A stretch of DNA of 64,000 bases from Hymenobacter sp. BT188 (GTDB lineage Bacteria > Bacteroidota > Bacteroidia > Cytophagales > Hymenobacteraceae): contig NZ_JACSCW010000002.1 of the NCBI RefSeq assembly GCF_014333585.1, forward strand, positions 682,001 to 746,000, read 5' to 3'. The notes beneath the pieces are model-generated. The model made no database searches. It was not told where the DNA came from and saw nothing but the letters and a program-made list of their open reading frames with translations. The position numbers and the translations under genes were made by a program. Positions 17,285 to 26,943 of the stretch are shown piece after piece. How positions within the stretch are numbered: position 1 is the stretch's first letter; every line of letters begins with the position of its first letter.

Positions 17285-18601
17285 TTGGATATTCTGATAA
17301 TGGCCGGGCAGCTCATCTTGGGGCTGACTATTTTAGTGGGTGTGCACGAAATGGGGCATATGCTAACGGCCAAATGGTTTGGAATGCGGGTAGAGAAATT
17401 CGCTATCGGCTTTCCACCGAAATTATTCGGCAAAAAATTCGGCGAAACTGAGTACATGATTGGCGCCGTGCCGCTGGGGGGCTTTGTCAAGATTACGGGT
17501 ATGATCGATGAGTCGCTCGATACGGAAGCGATGAGCCAGGAGCCACAACCGTATGAATTTCGGGCCAAGCCAGCCTGGCAGCGCCTGATTGTGATGCTGG
17601 GGGGCATTATTGTAAACGTCCTCACTGGTATCCTCATTTTCACTATTCTGACGGCTAAGTACGGGCAGAGCTATTTGCCAGCTTCGGAGGTGCGCTTTGG
17701 CGTGGTTCCCAGCAAGTTGGGGGAGGAGATTGGCTTCCGTAAAGGGGACAAGATTGTAAAAATCAACGGCCGCCCCTTCGAGCAATTCGACGACGTGTAC
17801 GACCCGGAAGTGGTGATGGGCAACCAGAGCTACTACACCGTGGAGCGCAATGGCCAGCTGCTCGACATCAAGTTGCCCGGCGACTTTATGGACCGCCTGT
17901 CCGATAGCCAAAACGATCCGGCGCGCTTCGTAGAGCCGCTTAATCCGTTTGAAGTAGGCGAGGTAGTAGCTGGCCGCGCCGCCGCCAAAGCTGGTTTACA
18001 GCCCGGCGACCGTATTCTGCGCGTAGGTGACCGGGAAATTAACTTTTTCCCTGAGCTACAGCAAGCTTTAAAAGACAATGCTGGCAAAGCTACGGCCCTG
18101 CTTGTGCAGCGAAATAGCCAGCCTATTACCCTTACCGCCAATGTGGAAGAGGAAGGAACTCTCGGTTTCCTGCCCAAGTCGTTGCTGCAATATTCGACCA
18201 AAGACTACAGCTTCATTGAAGCCATTCCGGCTGGCGCTTCGCAGGCGTTTGGCATTGTGAGCAACCAGGTACAGGCGTTTGGTAAGATCTTCCGGGGCGA
18301 AGCCTCGGCTAGCAAGTCGCTGGGCGGTCCGATGGCCATTGCCCAAACCTACGGCGGTACCTTCAACTGGATTAAGTTCTGGACCCTGACCGGCATGCTG
18401 TCCATGGTGCTGGCCTTCATGAACTTGCTCCCCATTCCGGCCCTTGATGGCGGCCACGTCATGTTCCTGACCTATGAAATGGTATCAGGCCGCAAGCCTT
18501 CCGATAAGTTTCTTGAGAACTCTCAGAAGGTAGGTATGGCTTTGCTGCTGAGCCTGATGGTGTTTGTGATCTTCAACGACCTGTTCAAAACGCTGTTTTA
18601 G
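17285..18601 (+). CDS. rseP: RIP metalloprotease RseP (site-2 protease)
   Basis: 438 residues from the TTG at 17285 (MDILIMAGQLILGLTIL); ATG 17300 is the alternative. The zinc motif H-E-M-G-H lies at residues 21-25 in the first membrane segment and the third ligand region N-L-L-P-I-P-A-L-D-G-G near residue 385. One or two PDZ domains lie between (about residues 125-310). It cleaves membrane-spanning anti-sigma factors and leftover signal peptides within the inner membrane. Downstream of dxr; terminated by the hairpin at 18628-18654. Confidence 0.95.
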   Translation: MDILIMAGQLILGLTILVGVHEMGHMLTAKWFGMRVEKFAIGFPPKLFGKKFGETEYMIGAVPLGGFVKITGMIDESLDTEAMSQEPQPYEFRAKPAWQRLIVMLGGIIVNVLTGILIFTILTAKYGQSYLPASEVRFGVVPSKLGEEIGFRKGDKIVKINGRPFEQFDDVYDPEVVMGNQSYYTVERNGQLLDIKLPGDFMDRLSDSQNDPARFVEPLNPFEVGEVVAGRAAAKAGLQPGDRILRVGDREINFFPELQQALKDNAGKATALLVQRNSQPITLTANVEEEGTLGFLPKSLLQYSTKDYSFIEAIPAGASQAFGIVSNQVQAFGKIFRGEASASKSLGGPMAIAQTYGGTFNWIKFWTLTGMLSMVLAFMNLLPIPALDGGHVMFLTYEMVSGRKPSDKFLENSQKVGMALLLSLMVFVIFNDLFKTLF

Positions 18602-18627
18602 AACTTATTTGTCGTGTATTTACCTAG

Positions 18628-18660
18628 ATAGAACGGAGTCCTGCTTCGTTCTATTTTTGT
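18628..18660 (+). terminator. rho-independent terminator of rseP
   Basis: ATAGAACGGAG (18628-18638) pairs with CTTCGTTCTAT (18644-18654), one mismatch, 5-nt loop, followed by a T-rich tail. Its 3' arm overlaps the TATTTTTG promoter element of the next gene. Confidence 0.7.
18652..18659 (+). promoter_or_regulatory. -7 promoter element TATTTTTG
   Basis: Exact TAnnTTTG match, ending 17 bp before ATG 18677. It overlaps the tail of the rseP terminator. Confidence 0.5.
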
Positions 18661-18676
18661 TTACAACCTCCTGATT

Positions 18677-19174
18677 ATGCGTCATCTACTTGTTTTCTGC
18701 GCTTTGTGTCTGCTTAGTTTCGCTGCTATGGCGCATGCCTACCACGCCAGCATCATGGACGTGCAGTACAATCCTAAAAAGCAGCAATTGGAAGTAGCGC
18801 TCAAGGTATTTACCGATGATTTTGAGAAAGGCCTGAGCGCTGGCCAGTCAAACATGGTCACTTTCGATAAGCTTTCCCCTGCGCAGGTTTCCAGCCTGAC
18901 TACGGCGTTGCTCCAGCGTTCGGTGACTTTTGGTACCAAACCCGGCGAAACCCTGCCACTCCGATTCGTTGGTATTGAAAAGGACAAGGACGCACATTGG
19001 GTGTACTTCTCCGTAAAAATGCCCCCCAAGGCTGCCACTAGCATTTATCTGCGTCACCGCTTGCTATTGGATACCTTTCAAGACCAGATGAATATCGTGA
19101 ATTTGGATAGTGGCGGTAAAAAGCAAAGCGCCCTGTTTCGTGTCGGCAATGACGAGCAGAAGTTGACTTTTTAG
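18677..19174 (+). CDS. DUF6702-type exported protein
   Basis: 165 residues with a signal peptide (residues 1-21, cut after AMAHA). The mature part begins YHASIMDVQYNPKKQQLEVALKVFTDD, a pattern shared by a small family of periplasmic Bacteroidota proteins of unknown function: short beta strands, D-D-F-E after the third strand, and a YLRHRLLLDTFQDQMNIVNL segment near the C-terminus. No catalytic motif is visible. The family name is from memory; the export call is firm. Confidence 0.7.
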   Translation: MRHLLVFCALCLLSFAAMAHAYHASIMDVQYNPKKQQLEVALKVFTDDFEKGLSAGQSNMVTFDKLSPAQVSSLTTALLQRSVTFGTKPGETLPLRFVGIEKDKDAHWVYFSVKMPPKAATSIYLRHRLLLDTFQDQMNIVNLDSGGKKQSALFRVGNDEQKLTF

Positions 19175-19272
19175 GCAGCATTTCCGGTTCCAGCCATCGG
19201 CTAGAAGGTAGCGAGGTGAACTGGTTTTTGAGTAGTGAATAGTCCAGCTGGTTATTCATTACTTTCACCGAT

Positions 19273-20700
19273 ATGCGATCTTCCCTAACCCTGATTTTAC
19301 TAAGTGCCGGACTTCTGGCCTTTGTTGTTGGTTGTGGTGTTTTACCTAGCTCCAAAAGCGACCGTGCCCATGCCGGCGCAGTGCAGGTGTGGCTTACCAA
19401 TCCGACGCAATTGGAGCGCTTCGCCGCGCAGCCTGATTTGCCGATAGGAACAACGGTCCCAGCCGATGCTTCCATTATTACCGTTGACGTGCAGCAGCGC
19501 TTTCAAACTATGGATGGCTTTGGCTATACGCTCACAGGTGGCAGCGCAATGCTCCTGCACAAAATGGCCCCCAGCGCCCGTGCTAAGCTATTGCGTGAGC
19601 TATTTGACACCAAAGGCAATGCTATTGGCATAAGTTATCTACGCCTGAGCATTGGCGCCTCCGACCTCGATGACCGGGTGTTTTCCTACAATGATTTGCC
19701 CCCCGGTGAGACTGATCCGACGCTGGCGCGCTTTAGCTTAGCCCCGGATAAGGAGCATCTGATTCCGGTGCTGAAAGAGATTCTGGCCATCAATCCGAGT
19801 ATTAAGCTACTTGGCTCGCCCTGGTCGCCGCCAACCTGGATGAAAACTAATGGTGACTCCAAAGGCGGCAGTCTCAAACCCGAATGGTATGATGCCTACG
19901 CACGCTACTTTGTAAAGTACGTACTGGGCTACGCGGCGGAAGGCATTCGCATCGACGCCATTACGGTACAAAATGAACCTCTGCACCCCGGCAACAACCC
20001 CAGCCTGCTCATGCTGCCCGAGCAGCAGGCTAGCTTTATCAAAACCAGCCTCGGTCCGGCATTCAAGCACGCCATGCTCAATACCAAAATCATCATCTAC
20101 GACCACAACGCCGACAAGCCGGAGTACCCGATTACCGTTCTCAACGACCCAGAAGCCCGAGCTTACATTGATGGCTCGGCTTTTCACTTGTATGGGGGGC
20201 AAATTGAGGCGCTAAGCAAAGTACACGCGGCGTACCCCGACAAGCACATTTACTTCACTGAACAATGGGTGGGCTCCAAAACCAAGTTTGCCGATAACTT
20301 CGGCTGGCACATCAAAAACCTCGTCATCGGCGCGCCGCGCAACTGGGCGCGTACTGTGCTGGAGTGGAACTTGGCCGCCGACTCTCAGCAAAACCCGCAC
20401 ACGCCCGGCGGCTGCACGGAGTGCCGGGGGGCAATTACCATCGACGGAGATTCGGTGCGGCGCGAAGATGCATATTACATCATCGCCCACGCCAGCAAGT
20501 TCGTGCTTCCTGGTTCGGTGCGCGTAGCCTCGTCGGAAGTGGCTGGTTTGCCGAATGTAGCTTTTCGCACGCCAGCCGACAGACTTGTCGTAATAGTTCT
20601 GAATGAAGGCACTAAGCCCAAAATCTTCGGTATCCGCCGCGAGGAGCAAACCGTGAGTCATACGCTGCCGGCTGGGGCTGCTGCCACGTATGTGTGGTAG
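19273..20700 (+). CDS. Glycoside hydrolase family 30 (glucosylceramidase-like) lipoprotein
   Basis: 475 residues. The signal peptide ends in a lipobox before Cys near residue 17 (FVVGC), so it is membrane-anchored. GH30 marks: GFGYTLTGGSA after the first strand, YLRLSIGASDL, the acid/base in VQNEPLHPG (Glu about 236), the nucleophile in YFTEQWVG (Glu about 330), and LGSPWSPPTWMKTNG. The family cleaves beta-glucosyl, beta-1,6-glucan and related links. The C-terminal beta-sandwich (about residues 400-475) is present. It is not beside a SusC/D pair; the nearest is 9 kb away. It converges with the PorE-like gene with an 18-bp gap and no visible terminator. Confidence 0.9.
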   Translation: MRSSLTLILLSAGLLAFVVGCGVLPSSKSDRAHAGAVQVWLTNPTQLERFAAQPDLPIGTTVPADASIITVDVQQRFQTMDGFGYTLTGGSAMLLHKMAPSARAKLLRELFDTKGNAIGISYLRLSIGASDLDDRVFSYNDLPPGETDPTLARFSLAPDKEHLIPVLKEILAINPSIKLLGSPWSPPTWMKTNGDSKGGSLKPEWYDAYARYFVKYVLGYAAEGIRIDAITVQNEPLHPGNNPSLLMLPEQQASFIKTSLGPAFKHAMLNTKIIIYDHNADKPEYPITVLNDPEARAYIDGSAFHLYGGQIEALSKVHAAYPDKHIYFTEQWVGSKTKFADNFGWHIKNLVIGAPRNWARTVLEWNLAADSQQNPHTPGGCTECRGAITIDGDSVRREDAYYIIAHASKFVLPGSVRVASSEVAGLPNVAFRTPADRLVVIVLNEGTKPKIFGIRREEQTVSHTLPAGAAATYVW

Positions 20701-20718
20701 TGGTAGATCAGTTGACAG

Positions 20719-22713
20719 CTACCAGCCCGCGCCCGCGTCTTTATTCTCTTCGGGCTTAATCAAGCGAAACTCCACTCGACGATTGAACCGACTGTCCTCT
20801 TCGGTTTTCTCTTCCCGCAAAGGCTGGGTGCTGCCGTACCCTGTATTATCAATGCGATTAGGTTTCAGCTTGCCCTTCTGCTCAATATAATTACGAATGG
20901 CCTGGGCGCGGTCCTGCGATAGGGCAACGTTCACATCAGGGTCGCCGCTGGAGTCAGTATGGCCTGAGATGCTGAGCCGGAACGTGGGATGATCGACCAT
21001 GTACAACGTAATCTGGTCCAGCGTCTTATGCATGGATGGGAGGATAGCAGATTTACCCTGGTCGAACTCAATATTGCGGAAAATTAGGGGCAGACGGTAG
21101 TCAATTGAGTTGGTAAGCAGGCGCATCAACGTGTCGCCTTTCAATTCAAATTGCTTCTCCACGCTGAAAAAATCCGGGCTTTGAATTAGCATTACATAGC
21201 GCGAGCCTTCGATCAAATCAAAGTCGAATGAGCCGTCGGGGCGCAGGTATTTACTGGCTACCTCAATGCCGTTATCAGTGTCGATAATGCTGACAATGCC
21301 CCCCAGCGGCTTTTTGGTTACTGAGTCGGCCAATACGCCTTCCACGTGTGTTGTGGCCAATGGCTGCGCTTCCATTGGGAGCGGGAAGGAGTAGAGGTCG
21401 AGGTTCTTGAGGTCTTTTATCTCCGACCGAGCATAATACAGATTCTTGGAGTCGCCATCAATGGTGAAGTAGTACTCCGAGCCTTTTCCGTTTACCAGTG
21501 GGCCCACGTTGCGCGGCTCCTGCCAGCGTCCTTGCACGCGGTAGCTCTTGTAGATATCAAAGTCGCCGTAGTTCAATAATTGCCCCCTGGAGCTGAAATA
21601 CAGCATATTATACATCGGGTGGTAAAACGGGCTGACCTCACTTTCGCGCGTGTTAATCACAGGGCCCAGGTTCTGGGCTTTGCCCCACTGTCCATTCTTT
21701 TGCTTCGCGGTGTACCAGATGTCCGATAAGCCAAAGCCCCCCAGCCGGTCAGAAGCGAAGTAAAGCGTGTCCTCTCCCCGTGATAATGTCGGCTGCGAGT
21801 CCCACGACGTTGAGTTCACATTGGCCCCCAAACTCTTGGGCACCGACCATTGCCCATCCTGAAAGGTCGACTGAAACAGGTCGCAGTTGCCGTGGCAGTT
21901 TGGGCACTCGCATCGGGCAAAGTAGATGGTGCGACCATCCTTGGTAATACACGCTGACCCCTCATTATAAGGTGAGTTGATAGGCTTAGGCAGCGGTTCA
22001 GCATCAGTCCAATAGTCGCCTTCCTTGCGCGACGTGTATAAGTCCTCATCAATCACGGGAGTGGTAATGCCGCGGGTTTTGCGCTTGGAAGAGAATATAA
22101 ACAAACCTGCTTCCGAATTCAGCGTCGGGCCATAGTCTTCCACGTCGGAGTTAATACCGTCGCCCATGCTCGTATACACTCCCTTGGGTGGGTGAAACGT
22201 GACGATATTTTTACGGTATTCAACCAAGTCGTAGTACGTCTTCAGGGGCACGTACAGATCCTGGGTTTTCTGCTCCAGCGAGTCGTAGTAGAGTTGAATT
22301 TTGGTAATATCGTGTCGGTGATGTTTGAGCGCCAGGCGGTAGTAAGCTTTGGCGCGCGCCTCATCGCCGGTGCGCTCACAAAGCTGGGCTAAGCGCCAAA
22401 GCATCGGGGTATCCTTGGTAAAATTCTGGATACCAAACTGATGCACATACGCTTCGAGCAGCTTGCGGGCCTGCGTCCAGTTTTTGCGCTTCTCCGCTCG
22501 CTGAATTTCTTTGAGCGCTTTCTTGTCCTGATAATATGCCACCCGATTTATGTTGGGGAAGCTGGGTGTGGCATCGGGACGTAAGCGTAGCTGGGGGGCT
22601 TTTTTGCCCGTAAGCGGCCGTACCTGCAAAGGCTTGTCCGTGGGCTGCTGTCCGTACGTATTCGTAACGGCTAAAAACCAAAGCAGTAAAACCAGACCCG
22701 TTAAGCGATGCAT
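20719..22713 (-). CDS. OmpA-family protein with TPR, PD40 propeller and CRD (PorE-like)
   Basis: 664 residues from ATG 22713, giving a signal peptide MHRLTGLVLLLWFLAVTNTYGQ. Upstream in-frame starts would bury it. Domains in order: TPR-like helices (about 60-150), a PD40/WD40-like beta-propeller (about 190-440, with INTRESEVSPFYHP and FASDRLGGFGLSDIWY), a carboxypeptidase-regulatory-like fold (about 470-530) and a C-terminal OmpA peptidoglycan-binding domain (GHTDSSGDPDVNVALSQDRA). This order is that described for PorE of the type IX secretion system, which anchors the outer-membrane complex to peptidoglycan. No lipobox Cys is seen, unlike lipidated PorE. Other OmpA/PD40 proteins share the architecture, so PorE itself is not proven. 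Confidence 0.8.
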   Translation of the reverse strand: MHRLTGLVLLLWFLAVTNTYGQQPTDKPLQVRPLTGKKAPQLRLRPDATPSFPNINRVAYYQDKKALKEIQRAEKRKNWTQARKLLEAYVHQFGIQNFTKDTPMLWRLAQLCERTGDEARAKAYYRLALKHHRHDITKIQLYYDSLEQKTQDLYVPLKTYYDLVEYRKNIVTFHPPKGVYTSMGDGINSDVEDYGPTLNSEAGLFIFSSKRKTRGITTPVIDEDLYTSRKEGDYWTDAEPLPKPINSPYNEGSACITKDGRTIYFARCECPNCHGNCDLFQSTFQDGQWSVPKSLGANVNSTSWDSQPTLSRGEDTLYFASDRLGGFGLSDIWYTAKQKNGQWGKAQNLGPVINTRESEVSPFYHPMYNMLYFSSRGQLLNYGDFDIYKSYRVQGRWQEPRNVGPLVNGKGSEYYFTIDGDSKNLYYARSEIKDLKNLDLYSFPLPMEAQPLATTHVEGVLADSVTKKPLGGIVSIIDTDNGIEVASKYLRPDGSFDFDLIEGSRYVMLIQSPDFFSVEKQFELKGDTLMRLLTNSIDYRLPLIFRNIEFDQGKSAILPSMHKTLDQITLYMVDHPTFRLSISGHTDSSGDPDVNVALSQDRAQAIRNYIEQKGKLKPNRIDNTGYGSTQPLREEKTEEDSRFNRRVEFRLIKPEENKDAGAGW

Positions 22714-22893
22714 ACGACGTTTTTTGAACCAAAGAGCCGCTACAATTGCCGCGCCAGAGACCAAAAATAAAAGTTTTTCAATGCAAGTGCTAAGCTTATT
22801 ATCTGCCTGATTGGCTCGCTGCCTCCCGGTATTTATGCCGATTTGTCGGCGCGGCGCCAATGGGCTTTAGTGGCATAGCACTTGCCAAAGCCG

Positions 22894-22901
22894 TACCTTC
22901 G
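22894..22901 (+). promoter_or_regulatory. Possible -7 element TACCTTCG of lon
   Basis: One mismatch to TAnnTTTG, 82 bp upstream of the chosen lon ATG at 22983. It lies after an earlier in-frame ATG at 22860, which therefore would not be in the transcript. Confidence 0.4.
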
Positions 22902-22982
22902 GACTACCGTTGCCCCTGGGGAGCTACGGAGCGCTGCAATTCTGTCATTCTGGCGCCGCCAGCTTTCCCCTATTGTATTATT

Positions 22983-25490
22983 ATGAGTGAAAATCGCAAT
23001 TCGCGCCGTCCCAAATCATCCGTTTTGCTAATGGCTGAAGATCCCGCCGAGATGGTGTCCATCATTGCCACTGACCCCGATCAGACTCTTTCCGGGCAGG
23101 ACGCGCCCGAGGTGCTGCCCTTATTGCCCGTGCGTAATACGGTGCTGTTTCCGGGCGTGGTATTACCCGTCACCGTAACGCGCAAAAAGAGTATTCGCCT
23201 AGTGCGCAAAGCGTACCGCGGCAATAAGATTGTGGGCGTTTTGGCCCAAAAGAATACCCAAAGCGACGATCCAACTCTCGCCGAGTTATATGAAGTGGGC
23301 ACCATGGCCCGGATCCTGAAGCTCTTGGTACTGCCCGATGGCAACACCACTATCATCATCCAAGGCCAAAGCCGATTCAAGGTAGAAGAAGAGCAGCAGG
23401 ACAGCCCTTATCTGACGGCGCGCGTCAGCTATTTCCCTGAAACGTTTCCCAACAAGACTACCAAAGAGGTGAAAGGCTTGGTGTCGTCGCTGAAAGATGC
23501 GGCCGCCAAGATGCTTAAGCTCAACCCTGAAATCCCGCAGGAGGCTCAGGTTGCTCTGGATAATATTGAATCGCCGGCTTTCCTTACCCATTTCCTGTCC
23601 TCTAATATCAATGTAGAGGTAGGCTTGAAGCAGAAGCTGCTGGAAATCAACGATGGCGTGGAGCGTGGTACGCGCCTGCTGGAAATGATGCTGAAGGAGA
23701 TTCAGCTTCTGGAAATCAAGCACGAAATCCAGAACAAGGTTCATACCGACATCGACCAGCAGCAGCGCGACTATTTCCTGCGCCAGCAAATCAAAGTACT
23801 TCAGGACGAGCTTGGCTTCGATGGTCCCGACCAGGAGTTAGACAAGTTGCGTGCTCGTGCCAAGGATAAAAAATGGCCCCCAGCCGTTGCTAAGCACTTC
23901 ACTAAGGAGGTGGATAAGCTAAGCCGTGTGAATCCTGCGGCGGCCGAGTACCCAATGAGCGTAAACTACGTTGAGTTTCTGCTCGATTTGCCCTGGTCGG
24001 AGTACACCAAGGATAATTTCAACCTGAATCGCACCCGTAAAATTCTTGATCAGGACCACTATGGCCTGGAAAAGGTGAAGGACCGCATCATTGAGTATCT
24101 GGCGGTGCTGAAGCTCAAGCAGGATATGAAGGCACCGATTCTGTGCCTGTATGGTCCTCCCGGTGTGGGCAAAACCTCATTGGGTCGCTCGGTTGCCAAG
24201 GCGCTCGGCCGCAAATATGTGCGAATGAGCTTGGGTGGCGTACGCGACGAGGCCGAGATTCGCGGGCACCGCAAAACCTATGTGGGCGCCATGCCGGGCC
24301 GCCTTATCTCCCAAATCAAAAAGGCTGGCGCTTCGAATCCGGTTATAATTCTGGATGAGATTGATAAGGTAGGCGCTGACTTCCGCGGCGACCCGCAGTC
24401 GGCCCTGTTGGAAGTGCTCGATCCGGAGCAAAACTCCACGTTCACTGACAACTATCTGGAGGTAGAGTATGACCTGTCTAAGGTACTGTTTATCGCCACC
24501 GCTAACTCCCTCGATACCATTCACCCGGCCCTGCGCGACCGGATGGAAATCATTGACCTGACAGGCTACACACTGGAGGAAAAAACCCAGATTGCCAAAA
24601 AGCACCTCTGGCCGAAAGTACTCCACGAAAACGGCCTGACGCCGAAGGATGTGAGCATTACGCAGCCCGCGTTGCAGCGCGTAATCGATGATTATACCCG
24701 TGAGTCGGGGGTGCGTGGCCTGGAGCGCAAGCTTGGATCAGTAGCTCGTAACATTGCCAAGAGCAAAGCCTTGAAAGAGGCGCACGTTGCGGTGCTGGAG
24801 CCAAAGGACATCAGCCGCATTCTCGGCGCCGCTACTTTCGACCGGGACCTGTATCAAGACAACGAAACAGCTGGCGTAGTGACGGGCTTAGCCTGGACGT
24901 CGGTAGGGGGCGATATTCTCTTTATCGAGAGCCTGTTGAGTCGTGGTCGTGGCAAGGTGACGCTTTCCGGTCAGCTCGGCGACGTGATGAAGGAGTCGGC
25001 CGTTACTGCCTTGTCGTATTTGCGCAGCCGCGCCGATTCGTTGGGTATCGACCACCGTCTTTTCGATCAATACGATCTACACATTCACTTTCCGGAAGGT
25101 GCCGTTCCCAAAGATGGTCCGAGCGCGGGTATCGCTATTTTCACCAGCATTGCCTCGGTGTTTACGCAGCGTAAAATCCGTTCGCACTTGGCTATGACGG
25201 GCGAGATTACCCTGCGCGGCAAAGTATTGCCAGTGGGAGGAATCAAGGAAAAGATTCTGGCTGCCAAGCGCGCCGGCATCCGGGACGTGATTCTCTGCGA
25301 TAAGAATCGTAAGGACATTCAGGAGATTTCAGCCGAGTATCTCAAGGATCTGACGATTCATTACGCTGCCCGCGTTGATGATGTGCTGAAAGTAGCCTTG
25401 CTGGACGAGCTGGTGGCTAATCCAATTAAACTCACAGTGCGCGACGAGCCTGCGCCAGCGCTATATGGCCCAAGTGTAGAGGTATCGTAA
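22983..25490 (+). CDS. lon: ATP-dependent protease Lon
   Basis: About 835 residues from ATG 22983 ([21 protein letters not shown]). An earlier in-frame ATG adds an unlikely Cys-rich leader. The LON N-domain starts near residue 45 ([18 protein letters not shown]). The AAA+ module has Walker [10 protein letters not shown] near 390 and Walker [11 protein letters not shown]. The protease domain has catalytic Ser in KDGPSAG (about 713) and Lys in [14 protein letters not shown] (about 756). It degrades damaged and short-lived regulatory proteins in the cytoplasm. A long hairpin follows it. Confidence 0.97.
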   Translation: MSENRNSRRPKSSVLLMAEDPAEMVSIIATDPDQTLSGQDAPEVLPLLPVRNTVLFPGVVLPVTVTRKKSIRLVRKAYRGNKIVGVLAQKNTQSDDPTLAELYEVGTMARILKLLVLPDGNTTIIIQGQSRFKVEEEQQDSPYLTARVSYFPETFPNKTTKEVKGLVSSLKDAAAKMLKLNPEIPQEAQVALDNIESPAFLTHFLSSNINVEVGLKQKLLEINDGVERGTRLLEMMLKEIQLLEIKHEIQNKVHTDIDQQQRDYFLRQQIKVLQDELGFDGPDQELDKLRARAKDKKWPPAVAKHFTKEVDKLSRVNPAAAEYPMSVNYVEFLLDLPWSEYTKDNFNLNRTRKILDQDHYGLEKVKDRIIEYLAVLKLKQDMKAPILCLYGPPGVGKTSLGRSVAKALGRKYVRMSLGGVRDEAEIRGHRKTYVGAMPGRLISQIKKAGASNPVIILDEIDKVGADFRGDPQSALLEVLDPEQNSTFTDNYLEVEYDLSKVLFIATANSLDTIHPALRDRMEIIDLTGYTLEEKTQIAKKHLWPKVLHENGLTPKDVSITQPALQRVIDDYTRESGVRGLERKLGSVARNIAKSKALKEAHVAVLEPKDISRILGAATFDRDLYQDNETAGVVTGLAWTSVGGDILFIESLLSRGRGKVTLSGQLGDVMKESAVTALSYLRSRADSLGIDHRLFDQYDLHIHFPEGAVPKDGPSAGIAIFTSIASVFTQRKIRSHLAMTGEITLRGKVLPVGGIKEKILAAKRAGIRDVILCDKNRKDIQEISAEYLKDLTIHYAARVDDVLKVALLDELVANPIKLTVRDEPAPALYGPSVEVS

Positions 25491-25500
25491 GCGAACAAGA

Positions 25501-25586
25501 AGATCCGTGCTCGCCGGGCGCATCCTTGCAGTAGGTGGAAATACCCCCCCAACGACTGCGTGAATGCACCCGGCGGGCACGGATCT
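25501..25586 (+). terminator. Long imperfect hairpin downstream of lon
   Basis: 22-nt arms 25501-25522 and 25565-25586 match with two mismatches (AGATCCGTGC.. paired with ..GCACGGATCT), separated by a 42-nt loop that contains C7. A short T-rich run follows. Likely the lon terminator, though the loop is unusually large. Confidence 0.6.
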
Positions 25587-25632
25587 TTCTATTTTACTGC
25601 GGTGAAGTGAAGTCGGAGTAGCCTAATCGCAG

Positions 25633-25640
25633 TATCTTGG
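25633..25640 (+). promoter_or_regulatory. Possible -7 element TATCTTGG of porQ
   Basis: Near match to TAnnTTTG, ending 4 bp before the porQ ATG at 25645; predicts a very short or absent leader. Confidence 0.35.
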
Positions 25641-25644
25641 AACG

Positions 25645-26718
25645 ATGATTTGTCCATTGGCCTCACGTTTTTCACTTGCCTTATCTGGTTTGGTGCTGGG
25701 TGCAGTATTAAACAGCCAGCCAGCGGCAGCCCAAATTGGGGGGCAGCAAGCATTTACCTTCCTGAATTTGCCCCCCAGCGCTAAGCTGGCCGGTTTGGGC
25801 GGCGTCAACGTCAGCTCCCGCGATGCTGATGCGACCATGATTTACGGTAACCCCGCCCTGCTCAACGCCGACATGGATGGTCAGCTGGCGCTCGGCTACG
25901 TTGATTACCTCTCTGATATCAAGCAGAGTACGGCCGCCTACGTTTTCAATACCAAGTCACTGGGTCGGCTTGGCGTGGGGCTCACGTATCTAAACTACGG
26001 CCGATTTGAGCAGTTCGACGCGGCCGGCACAAGTCTGGGCGAATTCTCAGTAAATGAATACGCGCTGGGCGTATCGGATGCCTACACCAGTGGCAATTTT
26101 ACGCTGGCCGGCACGCTCAAGCTGGCCGTGTCTGGGATTGCCGGCAATCATTCACTGGCTGGGCTGGTCGATGTGGGGGGCATTTTTCAACACCCAACCC
26201 AGGACTTTACGGTTGGCCTCACGGTGCGTAATGTAGGCTACCAGCTCCAGCCTTACGCTGGCGCCGCCCGCGAGCCTATGCCGCTCGATGTGCAGCTCGG
26301 GGCTTCCTTCAAGCCTGAGTATATGCCCTTGCGCCTCTCCATCACGGCCCACCATCTTCAGCAGTTGGATATTGTGTATCTCGACCCCAACCAGCGCGGG
26401 CAGCTCGACGAAAATGGGGTGGAAATTAAGCCGAAAAAGTCGCTGGGCGATAAAATTGCCCGGCACTTTGTAGTGGGGGGCGAATTGTTGTTCAGCAAGA
26501 ACTTTCATCTGCGGGCAGGCTACAACCACTTGCAGCGCCGCGAGTTGCGCCTTGAAAATACGTCGGCGGGCGCTGGGTTGAGCTTCGGGGCTATGCTGCG
26601 CATCAGCGAGTTTCAGCTCGACTATACCCGCGCTTATTACCATGCCTCAGGGGCGGCTAATTACTTTACTGTGGCCCGAAATTTAAGCTCAATTTTCAAC
26701 AAGAATAGCAGTAATTGA
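25645..26718 (+). CDS. porQ: Type IX secretion system protein PorQ
   Basis: 357 residues. Signal peptide residues 1-29 (cut after AAAQ). The mature N-terminus IGGQQAFTFLNLPPSAKLAGLGG and the MIYGNPALLN stretch are signatures of the PorV/PorQ outer-membrane beta-barrel group. Length, and the absence of an attachment-complex partner nearby, favour PorQ over PorV. PorQ works with PorZ in the type IX attachment complex at the cell surface, linking secreted proteins to lipopolysaccharide. No porZ (porU-like) gene is in the window. The stop codon lies within a hairpin at 26712-26733. Confidence 0.88.
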   Translation: MICPLASRFSLALSGLVLGAVLNSQPAAAQIGGQQAFTFLNLPPSAKLAGLGGVNVSSRDADATMIYGNPALLNADMDGQLALGYVDYLSDIKQSTAAYVFNTKSLGRLGVGLTYLNYGRFEQFDAAGTSLGEFSVNEYALGVSDAYTSGNFTLAGTLKLAVSGIAGNHSLAGLVDVGGIFQHPTQDFTVGLTVRNVGYQLQPYAGAAREPMPLDVQLGASFKPEYMPLRLSITAHHLQQLDIVYLDPNQRGQLDENGVEIKPKKSLGDKIARHFVVGGELLFSKNFHLRAGYNHLQRRELRLENTSAGAGLSFGAMLRISEFQLDYTRAYYHASGAANYFTVARNLSSIFNKNSSN

Positions 26719-26736
26719 TTTCATTATCAATTATTT
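26712..26736 (+). terminator. Hairpin overlapping the porQ stop codon
   Basis: TAATTGAT (26712-26719) pairs with ATCAATTA (26726-26733), 6-nt loop, followed by TTT. The TGA stop of porQ is inside the left arm. AT-rich, so weak. Confidence 0.45.
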
Positions 26737-26943
26737 AACTTACACCCAGAGTCCTCTAGGATGCCGCCTTTTGTGGGCCAATATTGTCAGCTAGCGACAC
26801 ACTTTTCCTATCGTAATTTGTTTGGTAAGTGGAGTCACGTCGATAGCCTAACCGGTAAGCACGACGTATAAGAGTCCCGCTTACGAGCAGCAGCTTACTT
26901 CACCACCTGTGGGTTTCACACCGGCCCACCTTTTATTTATCCC

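Noticed and set aside
25501..25586. Small mobile element or attachment site after lon
   Set aside because: The long inverted repeat has a loop of 42 nt without an ORF and no target-site duplication; a terminator is simpler.
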